64,000 nt of DNA from Chloroflexota bacterium (GTDB taxonomy: Bacteria; Chloroflexota; Limnocylindria; Limnocylindrales; CSP1-4). Position 1 is the stretch's first letter. Each line of letters starts with the position of its first letter. Shown here piece after piece: positions 46,599-55,796 of the stretch. The position numbers and the translations under genes are program-made. Location: NCBI GenBank assembly GCA_004297395.1, contig SCUO01000036.1, positions 1-64,000 of the forward strand, written 5' to 3'. Below the pieces are notes generated by a model, which saw nothing but the letters and a program-made list of their open reading frames with translations, was not told the DNA's origin and made no database searches.

Positions 46599-47870
46599 AT
46601 CGCCGTCGTAGCGCTTGAAGATCACCGCGCCGTTGTGCCCACCGAGGCCGATGTTGTTCGAGAGGGCGTAGCGGATCGGCATTCGGACCGTTTCGTCGAC
46701 GACCCAGAGGTCGCACTCGGGATCCGGGTCGCGGTAGTTGAGGGTCCCGGGCACGGTCTGCTCGGCGACCGACATGACCGTGGCGAAGGCCTCGAAGGCC
46801 CCGGCTGCGCCCATCATGTGGCCGGTCATCGACTTCGTGGCGCTGATGGCGAGCGAGCGCCGGTCCCCGGCCGCCCGATCCCCGAAGACCGCCCAGATGG
46901 CCTCGGCCTCGCGGGCGTCGCCGACCGGGGTCGAGGTGCCGTGCGGGTTGATGAGGTCGACCTCATCGGCCGGGACGCCGCGGCGGTCGAGGGCCATCCT
47001 CATCGCCCGCGACGAGCCCGTCCCGTGCTCGATCGGCTGGATCATGTCCCAGCCGTCGGCGGCCGACCCGTAGCCGACCACCTCGGCGTAGATCCGGGCT
47101 CCGCGGGCCTTGGCCAGCTCGAGGTCCTCCAGGAACAGCCCGCCCGCGCCCTCGCCCAGGACGAAGCCGTTGCGCGTCGCGTCGAACGGTCGTGAGACCG
47201 TCTGGAGGGGCTCGCCGGGCCGGGGCGAGCCGAGGCCGCGCATGTTGCCGAACCCGGCGTGGGCGACCTCGATGAGTGGCGCTTCGGTCGACCCGCTGAT
47301 GACCGCGATGCAGTCGCCGCGACGGATGACCTCGGCCGCCTCGGCCACGTTGTGGGTCCCGGTGGCGCAGGCCGAGACCATGCACACGTTGTGGCCGATC
47401 GCGCCGGTCTCGATGGCGATCATGCCCGACGTCGAGTCGACGAGGGCGTTGGCGATGAACGTCGGCGGGACGCGGTTGGGGCCCTTGTCGTGGAGCGTCT
47501 TGTAGCTCTCGATCATTAGGCGCTGCCCGCCGGCGCCGGAGCCGAAGACGACGCCCACGTCGGTCCGGTTGGCGTCGCTGATCTCGAAGCCCGAGTCGGC
47601 CAGGGCCTGCTTGGCCGCGGCGACGCCGAAGTGCATCTCGCTCTCGCTGCGGCGCACCGCCTTGGCGTCCATCCAGGCGGTCGCCTCGAAGTCGCGGACC
47701 TCGCCGGCCGCCTTCTGCTCGTAGCCGGAGACATCGAACCTGGTGATCTCGCCCAGGCCGGACACGCCGTTGACGAGGTTGGACCAGGCGGTCGACACGT
47801 CGTTGCCGACCGGGCTGATGACGCCAAGGCCGGTCACGACGACGCGGCGGTTGTAGTCGGGTCTGCGCAC
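46596..47870 (-). CDS. fabF: Beta-ketoacyl-ACP synthase II paralogue
   Basis: VVVTGLGVISPVGNDV, SACATGTHNVAEA, NPHGTSTPVGDAREA, SMTGHMMGAAGAF; start refined to GTG 47870 with AAGGAG SD (ORF track 47921). Confidence 0.92.
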   Translation of the reverse strand: MRRPDYNRRVVVTGLGVISPVGNDVSTAWSNLVNGVSGLGEITRFDVSGYEQKAAGEVRDFEATAWMDAKAVRRSESEMHFGVAAAKQALADSGFEISDANRTDVGVVFGSGAGGQRLMIESYKTLHDKGPNRVPPTFIANALVDSTSGMIAIETGAIGHNVCMVSACATGTHNVAEAAEVIRRGDCIAVISGSTEAPLIEVAHAGFGNMRGLGSPRPGEPLQTVSRPFDATRNGFVLGEGAGGLFLEDLELAKARGARIYAEVVGYGSAADGWDMIQPIEHGTGSSRAMRMALDRRGVPADEVDLINPHGTSTPVGDAREAEAIWAVFGDRAAGDRRSLAISATKSMTGHMMGAAGAFEAFATVMSVAEQTVPGTLNYRDPDPECDLWVVDETVRMPIRYALSNNIGLGGHNGAVIFKRYDGD

Positions 47871-47892
47871 TTGGGGCGGCTCCTTCGGGTGG

Positions 47893-48867
47893 TCAGGCGT
47901 CGCCCGGGGACGGGGCGGCAAAGGGCAGGGCTAGTCGGTCGGGGGCGGCCGGGTCATCCACGGCGACGACCTCGACTCCGGTCGCGATGCGCTTGATCAG
48001 GCCGGTGAGGACGCGGCCGGGGCCGATCTCGATGAACGTGTCGACGCCGGCCGCGACCATCGTTTCGACGGCCCGGACCCAGTCGACACCCGTGGTGAGG
48101 TGCTCGACGAGCTCGGCTCGGCAGGCGTCGCCAGTCGTGAGCCGCCGCGCATCGGCGTTGCCGAGGAGGGGCGTGGACGGGTCCGCGAAGTCGACCGTCG
48201 CCAGCACCTCGCGCATCGCAAAGGCGGCCTCGGCCATGAGGGGCGAATGGGCGGCGACGCTCACCGGGAGCACGATCGCGCGCCGCGCGCCGAGCTCCTT
48301 CGCGATCTCGGCGCCGGCCTCGATGGCGGCCCGCTCGCCGGACGCCACGACCTGGCCCGGGGCGTTCCGGTTGGCGACGACGAACGTCCCTGCGGCGCCG
48401 GCACGGGCCACGAGCTCGGGGAGGTGGACGTCGTCGAGGCCGATGATCGCGGCCATCGCGCCCTCGTGATCCTCGCCCGAGGTCTGCATCAGCCGGCCGC
48501 GTTCGCGGACGAGGCGAATCCCGTCGGCCAGCGAGAGCACGCCGGTCGCCACCATCGCCGAGTACTGACCCATGGAGTGGCCGGCGGCGAACGCGGGCGT
48601 CGGGGCTGCGATCCCGGCGGCACCCCAGCGCTCGTTGATCGCGGCGAGGTACGCGATCGAGGTTGCGAGGAGGGCGGGCTGGGCGTTCTCGGTCAGGTTG
48701 AGGACGTCCTCCGGGCCACCCCAGGCAAGCGCGCTGATCGGCTCGTCGAGGGCGGCATCGGCGGCCTCGAAGACCGAGGCCGCGGCCGGCGAGGCGGCGG
48801 CGAGGGCCTGGCCCATGCCGACCGCATGGGAACCCTGGCCGGGGAAGATGAATGCGACGCTTGCCAT
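47893..48867 (-). CDS. fabD: Malonyl-CoA:ACP transacylase
   Basis: FIFPGQGSHAVGMG, AGHSMGQYSAM; start refined to ATG 48867. Confidence 0.93.
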   Translation of the reverse strand: MASVAFIFPGQGSHAVGMGQALAAASPAAASVFEAADAALDEPISALAWGGPEDVLNLTENAQPALLATSIAYLAAINERWGAAGIAAPTPAFAAGHSMGQYSAMVATGVLSLADGIRLVRERGRLMQTSGEDHEGAMAAIIGLDDVHLPELVARAGAAGTFVVANRNAPGQVVASGERAAIEAGAEIAKELGARRAIVLPVSVAAHSPLMAEAAFAMREVLATVDFADPSTPLLGNADARRLTTGDACRAELVEHLTTGVDWVRAVETMVAAGVDTFIEIGPGRVLTGLIKRIATGVEVVAVDDPAAPDRLALPFAAPSPGDA

Positions 48868-49036
48868 TGGCTCCTGGGTTGGTGTCGGGGCGCGGACGAA
48901 GGCACGCGCGTGGTCTGCGGGGGAGGGCGCCCCACGGGACGCGCCCCGAATGGTGCCTCGTCGGCAGCCGCCCGAGCGTGGAATCCGTGCGCTCGTGCAC
49001 ACGATCGGCGCTCAGTGCGGTACGCTGCCGCGCGTC

Positions 49037-49621
49037 ATGGCCCTGCCCGCCCAGCCTCGTCCGCGCCGGCCCCGGGCCGCCACCGTCCGGGCCATCGCCC
49101 GGCGCTTCGAATCCGACCTCTCGGCATCGGTCATGGCGGCCGGCCCGCGGGTTCCCAACGTCCGCCAGATCTCGGAGCGGGTGGCGATGGGCCGGGCGCT
49201 CTGGCGCGAGCTCGTCATCGGGTTCGCCTCGCAGCTGGCCGATCTCCGGCTCGGGTTCACCCAGCTCGCGGCCCTCTACGTCCTGGCCGACGGCAGCACC
49301 ACGACGATCGGCGAGCTGGCCGAGTCGCTGGGCCGTTCGCCGTCGGCCACGAGCCGGCTGGTCGACGGGCTCGTCCGGCGCAGGCTCGTGGAGCGCCACG
49401 AGGAGCCGGAGGATCGACGCCAGCGCTCGGTGGCGCTGACGCAGCGCGGCCAGGCAATCCTCCGGGGGGTCGATCGGGCCCGGGCCGACCAGTTCCTGAC
49501 CGCGGTCCGGCCGCTGCCCACGCCCGAGCGAGCCCTCGTGGCCATGGGCGTCGCGGCTCTCGCGACCCGGGCGTTCTCGCGCAAGGGCCGGGTCGTTCGC
49601 GGGGACCCCGAGCGCCACTGA
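49037..49621 (+). CDS. MarR-family transcriptional regulator, divergent from fabD
   Basis: TTIGELAESLGRSPSATSRLVDGLVRRRLVERHEEPEDRRQRSVALTQRG. Confidence 0.88.
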   Translation: MALPAQPRPRRPRAATVRAIARRFESDLSASVMAAGPRVPNVRQISERVAMGRALWRELVIGFASQLADLRLGFTQLAALYVLADGSTTTIGELAESLGRSPSATSRLVDGLVRRRLVERHEEPEDRRQRSVALTQRGQAILRGVDRARADQFLTAVRPLPTPERALVAMGVAALATRAFSRKGRVVRGDPERH

Positions 49622-49671
49622 CGGCGGCGGCTGCCCTCGGGTCGTTGGCCCGCCAAGCCCCGGAACGGCGC

Positions 49672-50478
49672 TCAGCCTCCCGCGCCGCGGCGGCGCCGGG
49701 CGAGGACCATGCCACCGACGAGCCCGAGCGCGAGGAGTCCGGCGATGACGACCGCGAGGCCGCCTGGTCCGCCGCCCGACGCTCCCGACTCGTCGCCGGC
49801 GGGTCGTGCAGTGGCGTCGGCCGACGGCGACGACGACGGTGAAGACGAGGGCGAGTTGCCCGGCTCGTCCGAGGCCGTCCCCGAGGGCTGGGTCGTCGCG
49901 GGCGACGCGTCCGGCGACCGCGTCGTGGCCTCGGTCGGGCCGGCCGTGGCGACGACCGCCGGCGTGGGTGCCGGTGTTGGACGGGGCGTGGGACGGGGCG
50001 TCGGGGCGGGGGTCGGCGTCTTGGTGGGGGCGGGAGTCGGAGCCGGGGTCGCGGCGGAGAGGACGGTGACCGAGCCGCTCATCTGCTCCGGATGGATCTC
50101 GCAGAAGTATGGGAACGTCCCGATCGATGGGAACGTCGTCGTGAACGAATCGCCATCGAGCAGCAGGCCCCCCGAGGCCGGGCTGTCCGCGAACCGGTCG
50201 TCGATCGCCCCGGGCGCCCCGCTGGTGACGCTGTGGGGCTCGCCCGATGCATGCCATGTGACCTGGTCGCCGACGGTGACCGTCAGGCTCGACCCCCCGC
50301 CGGCTGCCACGTAGCGGTAGTTGATCGCCTGAACGATGTGCCCGGCGGCCAGTCCCGGGTCCGCCTCGATGAGCAGCCCCAGCGCTACGGCAAGCGCAAT
50401 CGCGAGGGTTGCAGTCCGAGATGCCGCGTGGCGAATCGCCCGCGCCCGGCTATGCCGCGGCGGGCTCCATGCGTCCAT
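49672..50478 (-). CDS. Membrane-anchored cupredoxin with P/T/S-rich stalk
   Basis: VTVGDQVTWHASGEPHSVTSG...GTFPYFCEIHPEQMSGSVTVL type 1 copper motif; P/T stalk; C-terminal TM and RRRR. Confidence 0.85.
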   Translation of the reverse strand: MDAWSPPRHSRARAIRHAASRTATLAIALAVALGLLIEADPGLAAGHIVQAINYRYVAAGGGSSLTVTVGDQVTWHASGEPHSVTSGAPGAIDDRFADSPASGGLLLDGDSFTTTFPSIGTFPYFCEIHPEQMSGSVTVLSAATPAPTPAPTKTPTPAPTPRPTPRPTPAPTPAVVATAGPTEATTRSPDASPATTQPSGTASDEPGNSPSSSPSSSPSADATARPAGDESGASGGGPGGLAVVIAGLLALGLVGGMVLARRRRGAGG

Positions 50479-50485
50479 GGCCCGT

Positions 50486-50542
50486 ATACGAGTGCCGCGG
50501 CCGGGCGGATCTCGGAGATCCGATCCGGGACGCCGCTCGTAT
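50486..50542. promoter_or_regulatory. 57-bp extended dyad in the cupredoxin/CHRD divergent region
   Basis: Core GGATCTC-g-GAGATCC (50507-50521); outer ATACGAG (50486-50492) / CTCGTAT (50536-50542), same centre 50514. Confidence 0.65.
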
Positions 50543-50606
50543 GCCCTCCCATCGGACCGGCGGCGCGCCCAGACGCGCCGGCCCGCCGGCGATAGTGGAG
50601 GAAGGC

Positions 50607-51644
50607 ATGCGCCCGCGAATCCTGACCCTGCTCGTGATCGGGCTGCTCGCGATCACGGCACCCACGGCCTACGCCGTGGACCCACCGACGGCTGCATTCG
50701 GGGGGCCGCTCACCGGCGCCCAGGAGGTCCCGCCCGTCGCAACCGCCGCGACCGGTGAGGCGACCGTGGTGCTCTCGCCGGACGATTCGACGATCTGGTA
50801 CATCGTCGACTACAGCGGCCTGTCGGGCGCCCTGGTCGCGGCCCACATCCACACCGGAGCCGCCGGCGTGAACGGTGGCGTCATCCTGCCGCTGACCGCC
50901 TCCGCGAGCCCGATGGTCGGGACGCTCACCTCGGCCAACTTCACGGCCAGCGGGGCGATCACGACCTTCGCCCAGGCCGTCGCCGCGATCAAGGCCGGCG
51001 CCACCTACATCAACCTCCATACGGCCGCCAATCCCGGTGGCGAGATCCGCGGCCAGGTCGTCGCCAAGGGCAATGCCCACTTCGTGGCCCTCTCCGGTGC
51101 CCAGGAGGTGCCGGCCGTCACGACTGCCGCAACCGGCAGCGGCTGGGTCGTGATCAGCACCGACGGCTCGACGATCACCTACTACGTCGCGTACAGCGGC
51201 CTCTCGGGCGCGGCGGCTGCGGCCCACATCCACCTCGGTGCCGCCGGTGCCAACGGCGGGGTCCTGCTGCCGTTGACCGCGACCGCGAGCCCGATGCTCG
51301 GCACGCTGACGTCGGCCAACCTCACGCCGACCGGCTCGGTCACCGACTTCGCCGGCGCGGTCGCGGCGATCGCGGCCGGCAACACGTACGTCAACATTCA
51401 CACGGCCGCCAACCCGGGCGGCGAGATCCGCGGCCAGATCGGCGGGCTGCCCGCCCCCGCGCCAACCGCGAACCCGACCACGCCGCCGACCTCGACGGCA
51501 ATGCCGCCCACTCAGGCGTCCGGGAGCGATGCCTGGCTGGTCCTCCTCGCGCTTGGCGCTGCGATCGGCGCGCTCTACCTGCCCCTCCGCCGGCGCGAGG
51601 TCCGAGAACGAGCCACTGGGGGTGTTCGACCGGACCGCCGCTGA
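50607..51644 (+). CDS. Secreted protein with two CHRD domains and C-terminal TM
   Basis: Duplicated LTGAQEVPPV...AAHIHTGAAGVNGGV...YINLHTAANPGGEIRGQ units. Confidence 0.88.
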   Translation: MRPRILTLLVIGLLAITAPTAYAVDPPTAAFGGPLTGAQEVPPVATAATGEATVVLSPDDSTIWYIVDYSGLSGALVAAHIHTGAAGVNGGVILPLTASASPMVGTLTSANFTASGAITTFAQAVAAIKAGATYINLHTAANPGGEIRGQVVAKGNAHFVALSGAQEVPAVTTAATGSGWVVISTDGSTITYYVAYSGLSGAAAAAHIHLGAAGANGGVLLPLTATASPMLGTLTSANLTPTGSVTDFAGAVAAIAAGNTYVNIHTAANPGGEIRGQIGGLPAPAPTANPTTPPTSTAMPPTQASGSDAWLVLLALGAAIGALYLPLRRREVRERATGGVRPDRR

Positions 51645-51760
51645 TCGGCGACGGGCCTGGGGCCGGGGTCGGTTGCCGCGGGAGACCGCGACACCGGCCC
51701 CGCGCCGATTGCAGGACCGGGTCGTCCGGGGCGAGCCCGACCGAGCCTGAGGGGTGCGGA

Positions 51761-51794
51761 ACCGGTCCTCGGCAGGGGGAAGCCGAGGACCGGT
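51761..51794. terminator. Bidirectional hairpin between CHRD gene and MCO1
   Basis: ACCGGTCCTCGGC-agggggaa-GCCGAGGACCGGT, 13-bp perfect stem. Confidence 0.8.
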
Positions 51795-51845
51795 CGCGAA
51801 GGGACTGCGGGTTCGTGACGCGCGAGCGAACCGACGCGCCGAGGG

Positions 51846-53450
51846 CTACATCTCGCCCATGCCGCCATCGCCCATGATGTGCCAGACGCCCATCATCCCG
51901 ATGTCCTCGTGCTCGATGATGTGGCAATGGATCATTGCCATCCCGGCGTAGTCCATGACCGGCATGAGGAGCTCGATCTTGCCCATACGGGGCACGATCG
52001 TGACGTCCTTCCAGGCCGGGATCGTGGTGTAGAGGCTCGCGTAGCCGGCGTCTCCACCCGTGATCGAGAGGACCTGGGCCGAGTTCGTGTGGTGGTGGAA
52101 GGGGTGATCCATCCCACTCGAGTTGACGATCTCCCAGATCTCCCAGGTGCCCACGTCGGACATCGTCATGTAGCAGTCTTCGTGGCTGAGGTACGTGCGG
52201 CCGTCGATGCCGACCGCGCCCATGCCCATCGTGAGGGTCATCCGTTTTCGCTGGGCCACCATCGAGAGATCCGTCACCCGCACGGCCGACGGGTCGACGG
52301 CCGACGGGATCGCCTGGTTCTGCTTCGCTCCTCCGTACGTGAGCGTCATCAGCGTGATCTGCTGCTGCGCGCTCATGCCGCCGCGGCCGTAGGGCAGTGA
52401 CAGCCACTTGTAGGAGCCCGACTTCAGGGTGGCCCTGACCAGGACGTCGATTCGCTCGCCCGGGGACAGAAGGATCTCGCCGATGGGGTACGGCTTGTCG
52501 AGGAGGCCGCCGTCCGTCCCGACGAGGTACATCGTGTGGTTCTGCAGGCTTAGCCGGAAGAATCGGGCGGTGCAGGCATTGACGACACGCCAGCGCTGCA
52601 CCTGGCCCGGGGCGATCGCCAGGCGCGGATTCACCTGGCCGTTGACCATCACGGTGTTGCCCTCGACACCGTGCATGTAGTCCATCTGCGAGTCGTGCGG
52701 CGCCGGCACGGATCCGGCCAGGGTGATGTCCTTGAGGACGAGCACCTTCTCGGCGAACGGCTTCAGCGCATCGACCCCGTCCTCGACGACGAGCGGTGCC
52801 GACATGCCGCCCCACATCTGGTCGGTGACGCTGCCGTGGATGTGGGGGTGGTAGAAGTTCAGGTTGCCGGCCGGATGGTTCGAGAGGTCGTACTCGTACT
52901 CGAGGCTGTCGCCCGGGTCGGCCATCGCCAGCATGCAGTCGCCGAAGGTGCCGTTGGCGTTGGCGTCGGGCGTGACGTGCAGACCGTGGGTGTGGATATT
53001 CGTCATTCGCGTCGAGTGGCCGAGGAAGTTGGTCTGGCCGTCATTCGGCAGCGCGTTCCGAAAATGGAGCTTCAGGAGCTGGTCTCGACGGACGCGGATC
53101 ATCGGCCCCGGAAACTGGCCGTTGTACGTGACCAGGTTGGCGACCGTGCCGTTGACATCGACCAGTGCTTGCCGCGCCTCGATCTCGACCTCGACAACCG
53201 CCGGATCGATCGACATGTTCGTAGCGAGCGTCGGCAGCCGGAGCGCCGCTCCGACGGGCGGATCGATGACGGCAACGCCACCGCCCCCCATTCCGCCTCC
53301 GCCGCCGCCGCCGCCCCCTGGGCCCATGCCACCCCCGCCCATGCCGTTGCCCGGTCCCGCGCGGACGACGGATACGAGCGGCGACACGTACAGCGCGGTA
53401 CCCGCGAGTGCAGCGCCTTGAATGAACTGGCGCCTCGTGATGCGCTTCAT
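51846..53450 (-). CDS. Multicopper oxidase 1 (Tat-like signal, Gly/Met-rich N-terminus)
   Basis: NIHTHGLH, FYHPHIHG, DHPFHHHTNSAQVL, IHCHIIEHEDIGMMGVW copper motifs; RRQFIQGAAL. Confidence 0.92.
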   Translation of the reverse strand: MKRITRRQFIQGAALAGTALYVSPLVSVVRAGPGNGMGGGGMGPGGGGGGGGGMGGGGVAVIDPPVGAALRLPTLATNMSIDPAVVEVEIEARQALVDVNGTVANLVTYNGQFPGPMIRVRRDQLLKLHFRNALPNDGQTNFLGHSTRMTNIHTHGLHVTPDANANGTFGDCMLAMADPGDSLEYEYDLSNHPAGNLNFYHPHIHGSVTDQMWGGMSAPLVVEDGVDALKPFAEKVLVLKDITLAGSVPAPHDSQMDYMHGVEGNTVMVNGQVNPRLAIAPGQVQRWRVVNACTARFFRLSLQNHTMYLVGTDGGLLDKPYPIGEILLSPGERIDVLVRATLKSGSYKWLSLPYGRGGMSAQQQITLMTLTYGGAKQNQAIPSAVDPSAVRVTDLSMVAQRKRMTLTMGMGAVGIDGRTYLSHEDCYMTMSDVGTWEIWEIVNSSGMDHPFHHHTNSAQVLSITGGDAGYASLYTTIPAWKDVTIVPRMGKIELLMPVMDYAGMAMIHCHIIEHEDIGMMGVWHIMGDGGMGEM

Positions 53451-53544
53451 TGTCGATACCCCTTTGGAGCCGGCAGTGGATCCCAGTCCTCAGGTCCTGT
53501 CCGCCTTCTGCGCTCGTCGGGGACGCTCGACGGGATGTCCGCGA

Positions 53545-55629
53545 TTAGGCCCCCGGCTCGCCGGACTGGACCGGGCCGATGCGGTAGGGCCGCATCATCT
53601 CGTTGTCTTCATGCTCGACGATGTGGCAGTGCCAGACGAACTGGCCTGGCTTGTCGAACTTGACTCTCAGGCGCGTGACTTCACCCGGATACGCGATGAC
53701 CGTGTCCTTGAAGCCGCTTTCCCAGGCTTCGGGCGCGCGAGGATCACCAACGAGCTCAGCCGGCTGCGTGGCCTCACCGTCCTCGACTGCCAACGCCTGC
53801 CGATTGACAACTTCGAAGGTCACCTCGTGCACGTGCATGGGATGGGCGTCGGCGGTGAAGTTGAAGAACTCCCAGACCTCGGTGTCCCCGACGTTCGGGT
53901 TCTCGGTGACCGGATCGGCCCACATCTTCTCGTGTGCCTTCCCGTCATCATCCACAATGCCCAGCACGGCTTCGGACGGCCCATCGTGGACCTCCGACAT
54001 CATCTCGATGAGAGCCAGGGGCCGCGTGAACGTCTCGGCCGGAAGCGGCGTGATCGCCGGCAGCCGGAGGAACTCGGGGGGCGTCGTCGGGTCGGCCCCA
54101 ACTGCGGGGACGACCCGGAGCTGCAGAACCTGGCCCGTAGTGTCGCCGTCAGCGATCGGGAAGTCATCGCCGGGAACGCCGCCGCCGAACGGTTCGTCAG
54201 GACCCACGTTGCCGAGGACATAGTTGCCGACGGGCACGTTGGTGAAGTCGACGATCATGTCGGCACGTTCGGCGAGACCCATGAGAAGCCGGTTGTCGTG
54301 ATCGGCCGTGATGTTGACCGGCGCGGCGAGGAAGCCGCCCTCATTGCCGATCTGCCAGACCTCGACACCCGGGATGGCGTTGAAGTCGAGGATCAGGAAT
54401 CGCGACTGGCAGCCGTTCAGGAAGCGGAAGCGATATCGCCGCTTCTCGACCTGCTGGAACGGCCACGTGTTGCCGTTGACCATGATCGTGTTGCCGAAGA
54501 ATTCGGGGTTCCAGATCGGCGACACGTTACTGTCGGGGATGTAGGGTCCCGTGAACTCGTCGAAGAACGCCCGGGTGTCGGGGTAGAAGAGCGAGCCGTC
54601 CGCATTGAAGCTGCGGTCCTGGATGGCGATCGGGATCTCGTAGTAGGTCTTGTTGGGCGGGAACATGTCGCCGGCCTGTGGCGCCGGGCCGGGCAGCACG
54701 GCTGGGGTCGCCTTCCGGAAGCGAGTGTCAAGGACGGCCCTGTCGCCGGCCGGGCCGCCGCGGACGATGTAGAAGCCGGCAGGACCGGCGTAGACATTCA
54801 GCCGGGTCATGCCGAGGGCATGGTCGTGGTACCAGAGCGTCGAGGCCCTGTTGTCGTTGGGGTACTGGAAGACGGCGAAGCCCGCCCCCCAGTCGGCGCC
54901 ATATGCGGTCTCGGCCTTGCCCCTGAAGAAGTCGTACCACGTTCCTTCAGTGGCGTATCCGGCCGGGATGGTGTCGGTGTCTGGCAGGTACCAGGCCTCG
55001 GCGTAGCCGTCGCTGTCGTCGGCGACGCCGACCGCGCCGTGAACGTGGGTGACCAACGGGACCGGGCCTGTGTACGAATCCGGAGTCGATTCGAACACCG
55101 GTCGGGAGTCGCGTGGACCGTACCCGTAGGCGTCGTCGTTGCCCTGTGGCGGATTCGCCCAGTGGAGCGTCGGGTCGACTGGCAGCAGGTGCGGTAGGAA
55201 GGTGCCGTTCTCGTCGACGAGGTCGTTGATCCACTTGACCTGGACCGGGCGCTTCCATTGCGCCTCGATCGTCAGCGACGGCGCGTTGTGGATCAGGAGC
55301 GGGTTCTTGCCCGCCCCGGTCACGGCGCCGTAGCCCCAGACGGTCGTCTCTGGCATGCCGACTGGCAGGATCTGCTCAGGGAACTGCCGGACCGAGATCT
55401 CGTAGAGATCGCCCGGCTTGCCGCCCATCATCGGCTTCGTCCCGGCCCGGGGCATGACCGGCGGGATGAGGAGGGGCGTCTGGTACTTGGGAATGCCGAG
55501 CGGGTCGAGCGTGCCGCCCGGGATCGACACTGCCACGACAACACGCCGTCCGTCGATGAAGGTCGACAGGAAGAGCGCGGTCCCGGCGCAGGCCGAGCCG
55601 TACAGGAACTGACGTCTCGAGAGTGTCAT
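53545..55629 (-). CDS. Multicopper oxidase 2 (bilirubin oxidase/CotA-like)
   Basis: VTHVHGA, WYHDHALGMTRLNVYAG, HPMHVHEVTFEVV, VWHCHIVEHEDNEMMRPY; start refined to MTLSRRQFLYG at 55629. Confidence 0.92.
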   Translation of the reverse strand: MTLSRRQFLYGSACAGTALFLSTFIDGRRVVVAVSIPGGTLDPLGIPKYQTPLLIPPVMPRAGTKPMMGGKPGDLYEISVRQFPEQILPVGMPETTVWGYGAVTGAGKNPLLIHNAPSLTIEAQWKRPVQVKWINDLVDENGTFLPHLLPVDPTLHWANPPQGNDDAYGYGPRDSRPVFESTPDSYTGPVPLVTHVHGAVGVADDSDGYAEAWYLPDTDTIPAGYATEGTWYDFFRGKAETAYGADWGAGFAVFQYPNDNRASTLWYHDHALGMTRLNVYAGPAGFYIVRGGPAGDRAVLDTRFRKATPAVLPGPAPQAGDMFPPNKTYYEIPIAIQDRSFNADGSLFYPDTRAFFDEFTGPYIPDSNVSPIWNPEFFGNTIMVNGNTWPFQQVEKRRYRFRFLNGCQSRFLILDFNAIPGVEVWQIGNEGGFLAAPVNITADHDNRLLMGLAERADMIVDFTNVPVGNYVLGNVGPDEPFGGGVPGDDFPIADGDTTGQVLQLRVVPAVGADPTTPPEFLRLPAITPLPAETFTRPLALIEMMSEVHDGPSEAVLGIVDDDGKAHEKMWADPVTENPNVGDTEVWEFFNFTADAHPMHVHEVTFEVVNRQALAVEDGEATQPAELVGDPRAPEAWESGFKDTVIAYPGEVTRLRVKFDKPGQFVWHCHIVEHEDNEMMRPYRIGPVQSGEPGA

Positions 55630-55686
55630 CCGAGGTTCTCCCAGTGCGTCGCGAAATTCGGAAGGACGCTCGTGGATCCCAGTGGC

Positions 55687-55721
55687 GACGGGGGCCGCCC
55701 CAAGGTGGGAAAGCCCCCGTC
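55687..55721 (-). repeat. Hairpin in MCO3-MCO2 intergenic region
   Basis: GACGGGGGC-N17-GCCCCCGTC. Confidence 0.55.
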
Positions 55722-55760
55722 TGTCGCTCGTGTTTCGCTTGAAGGATGCCGTCCTCGAGG

Positions 55761-55787
55761 CCGGCGCCGACCGGGGGTCGGCGCCGG
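55761..55787 (-). terminator. Hairpin terminator just after MCO3 stop
   Basis: CCGGCGCCGACC-ggg-GGTCGGCGCCGG, 12-bp perfect stem. Confidence 0.75.
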
Positions 55788-55796
55788 CTCGCGTGA

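Noticed and set aside
47954-50257. 767-aa - ORF
   Set aside because: Out of frame with fabD and crosses the divergent MarR gene; Arg/Pro-rich artefact.
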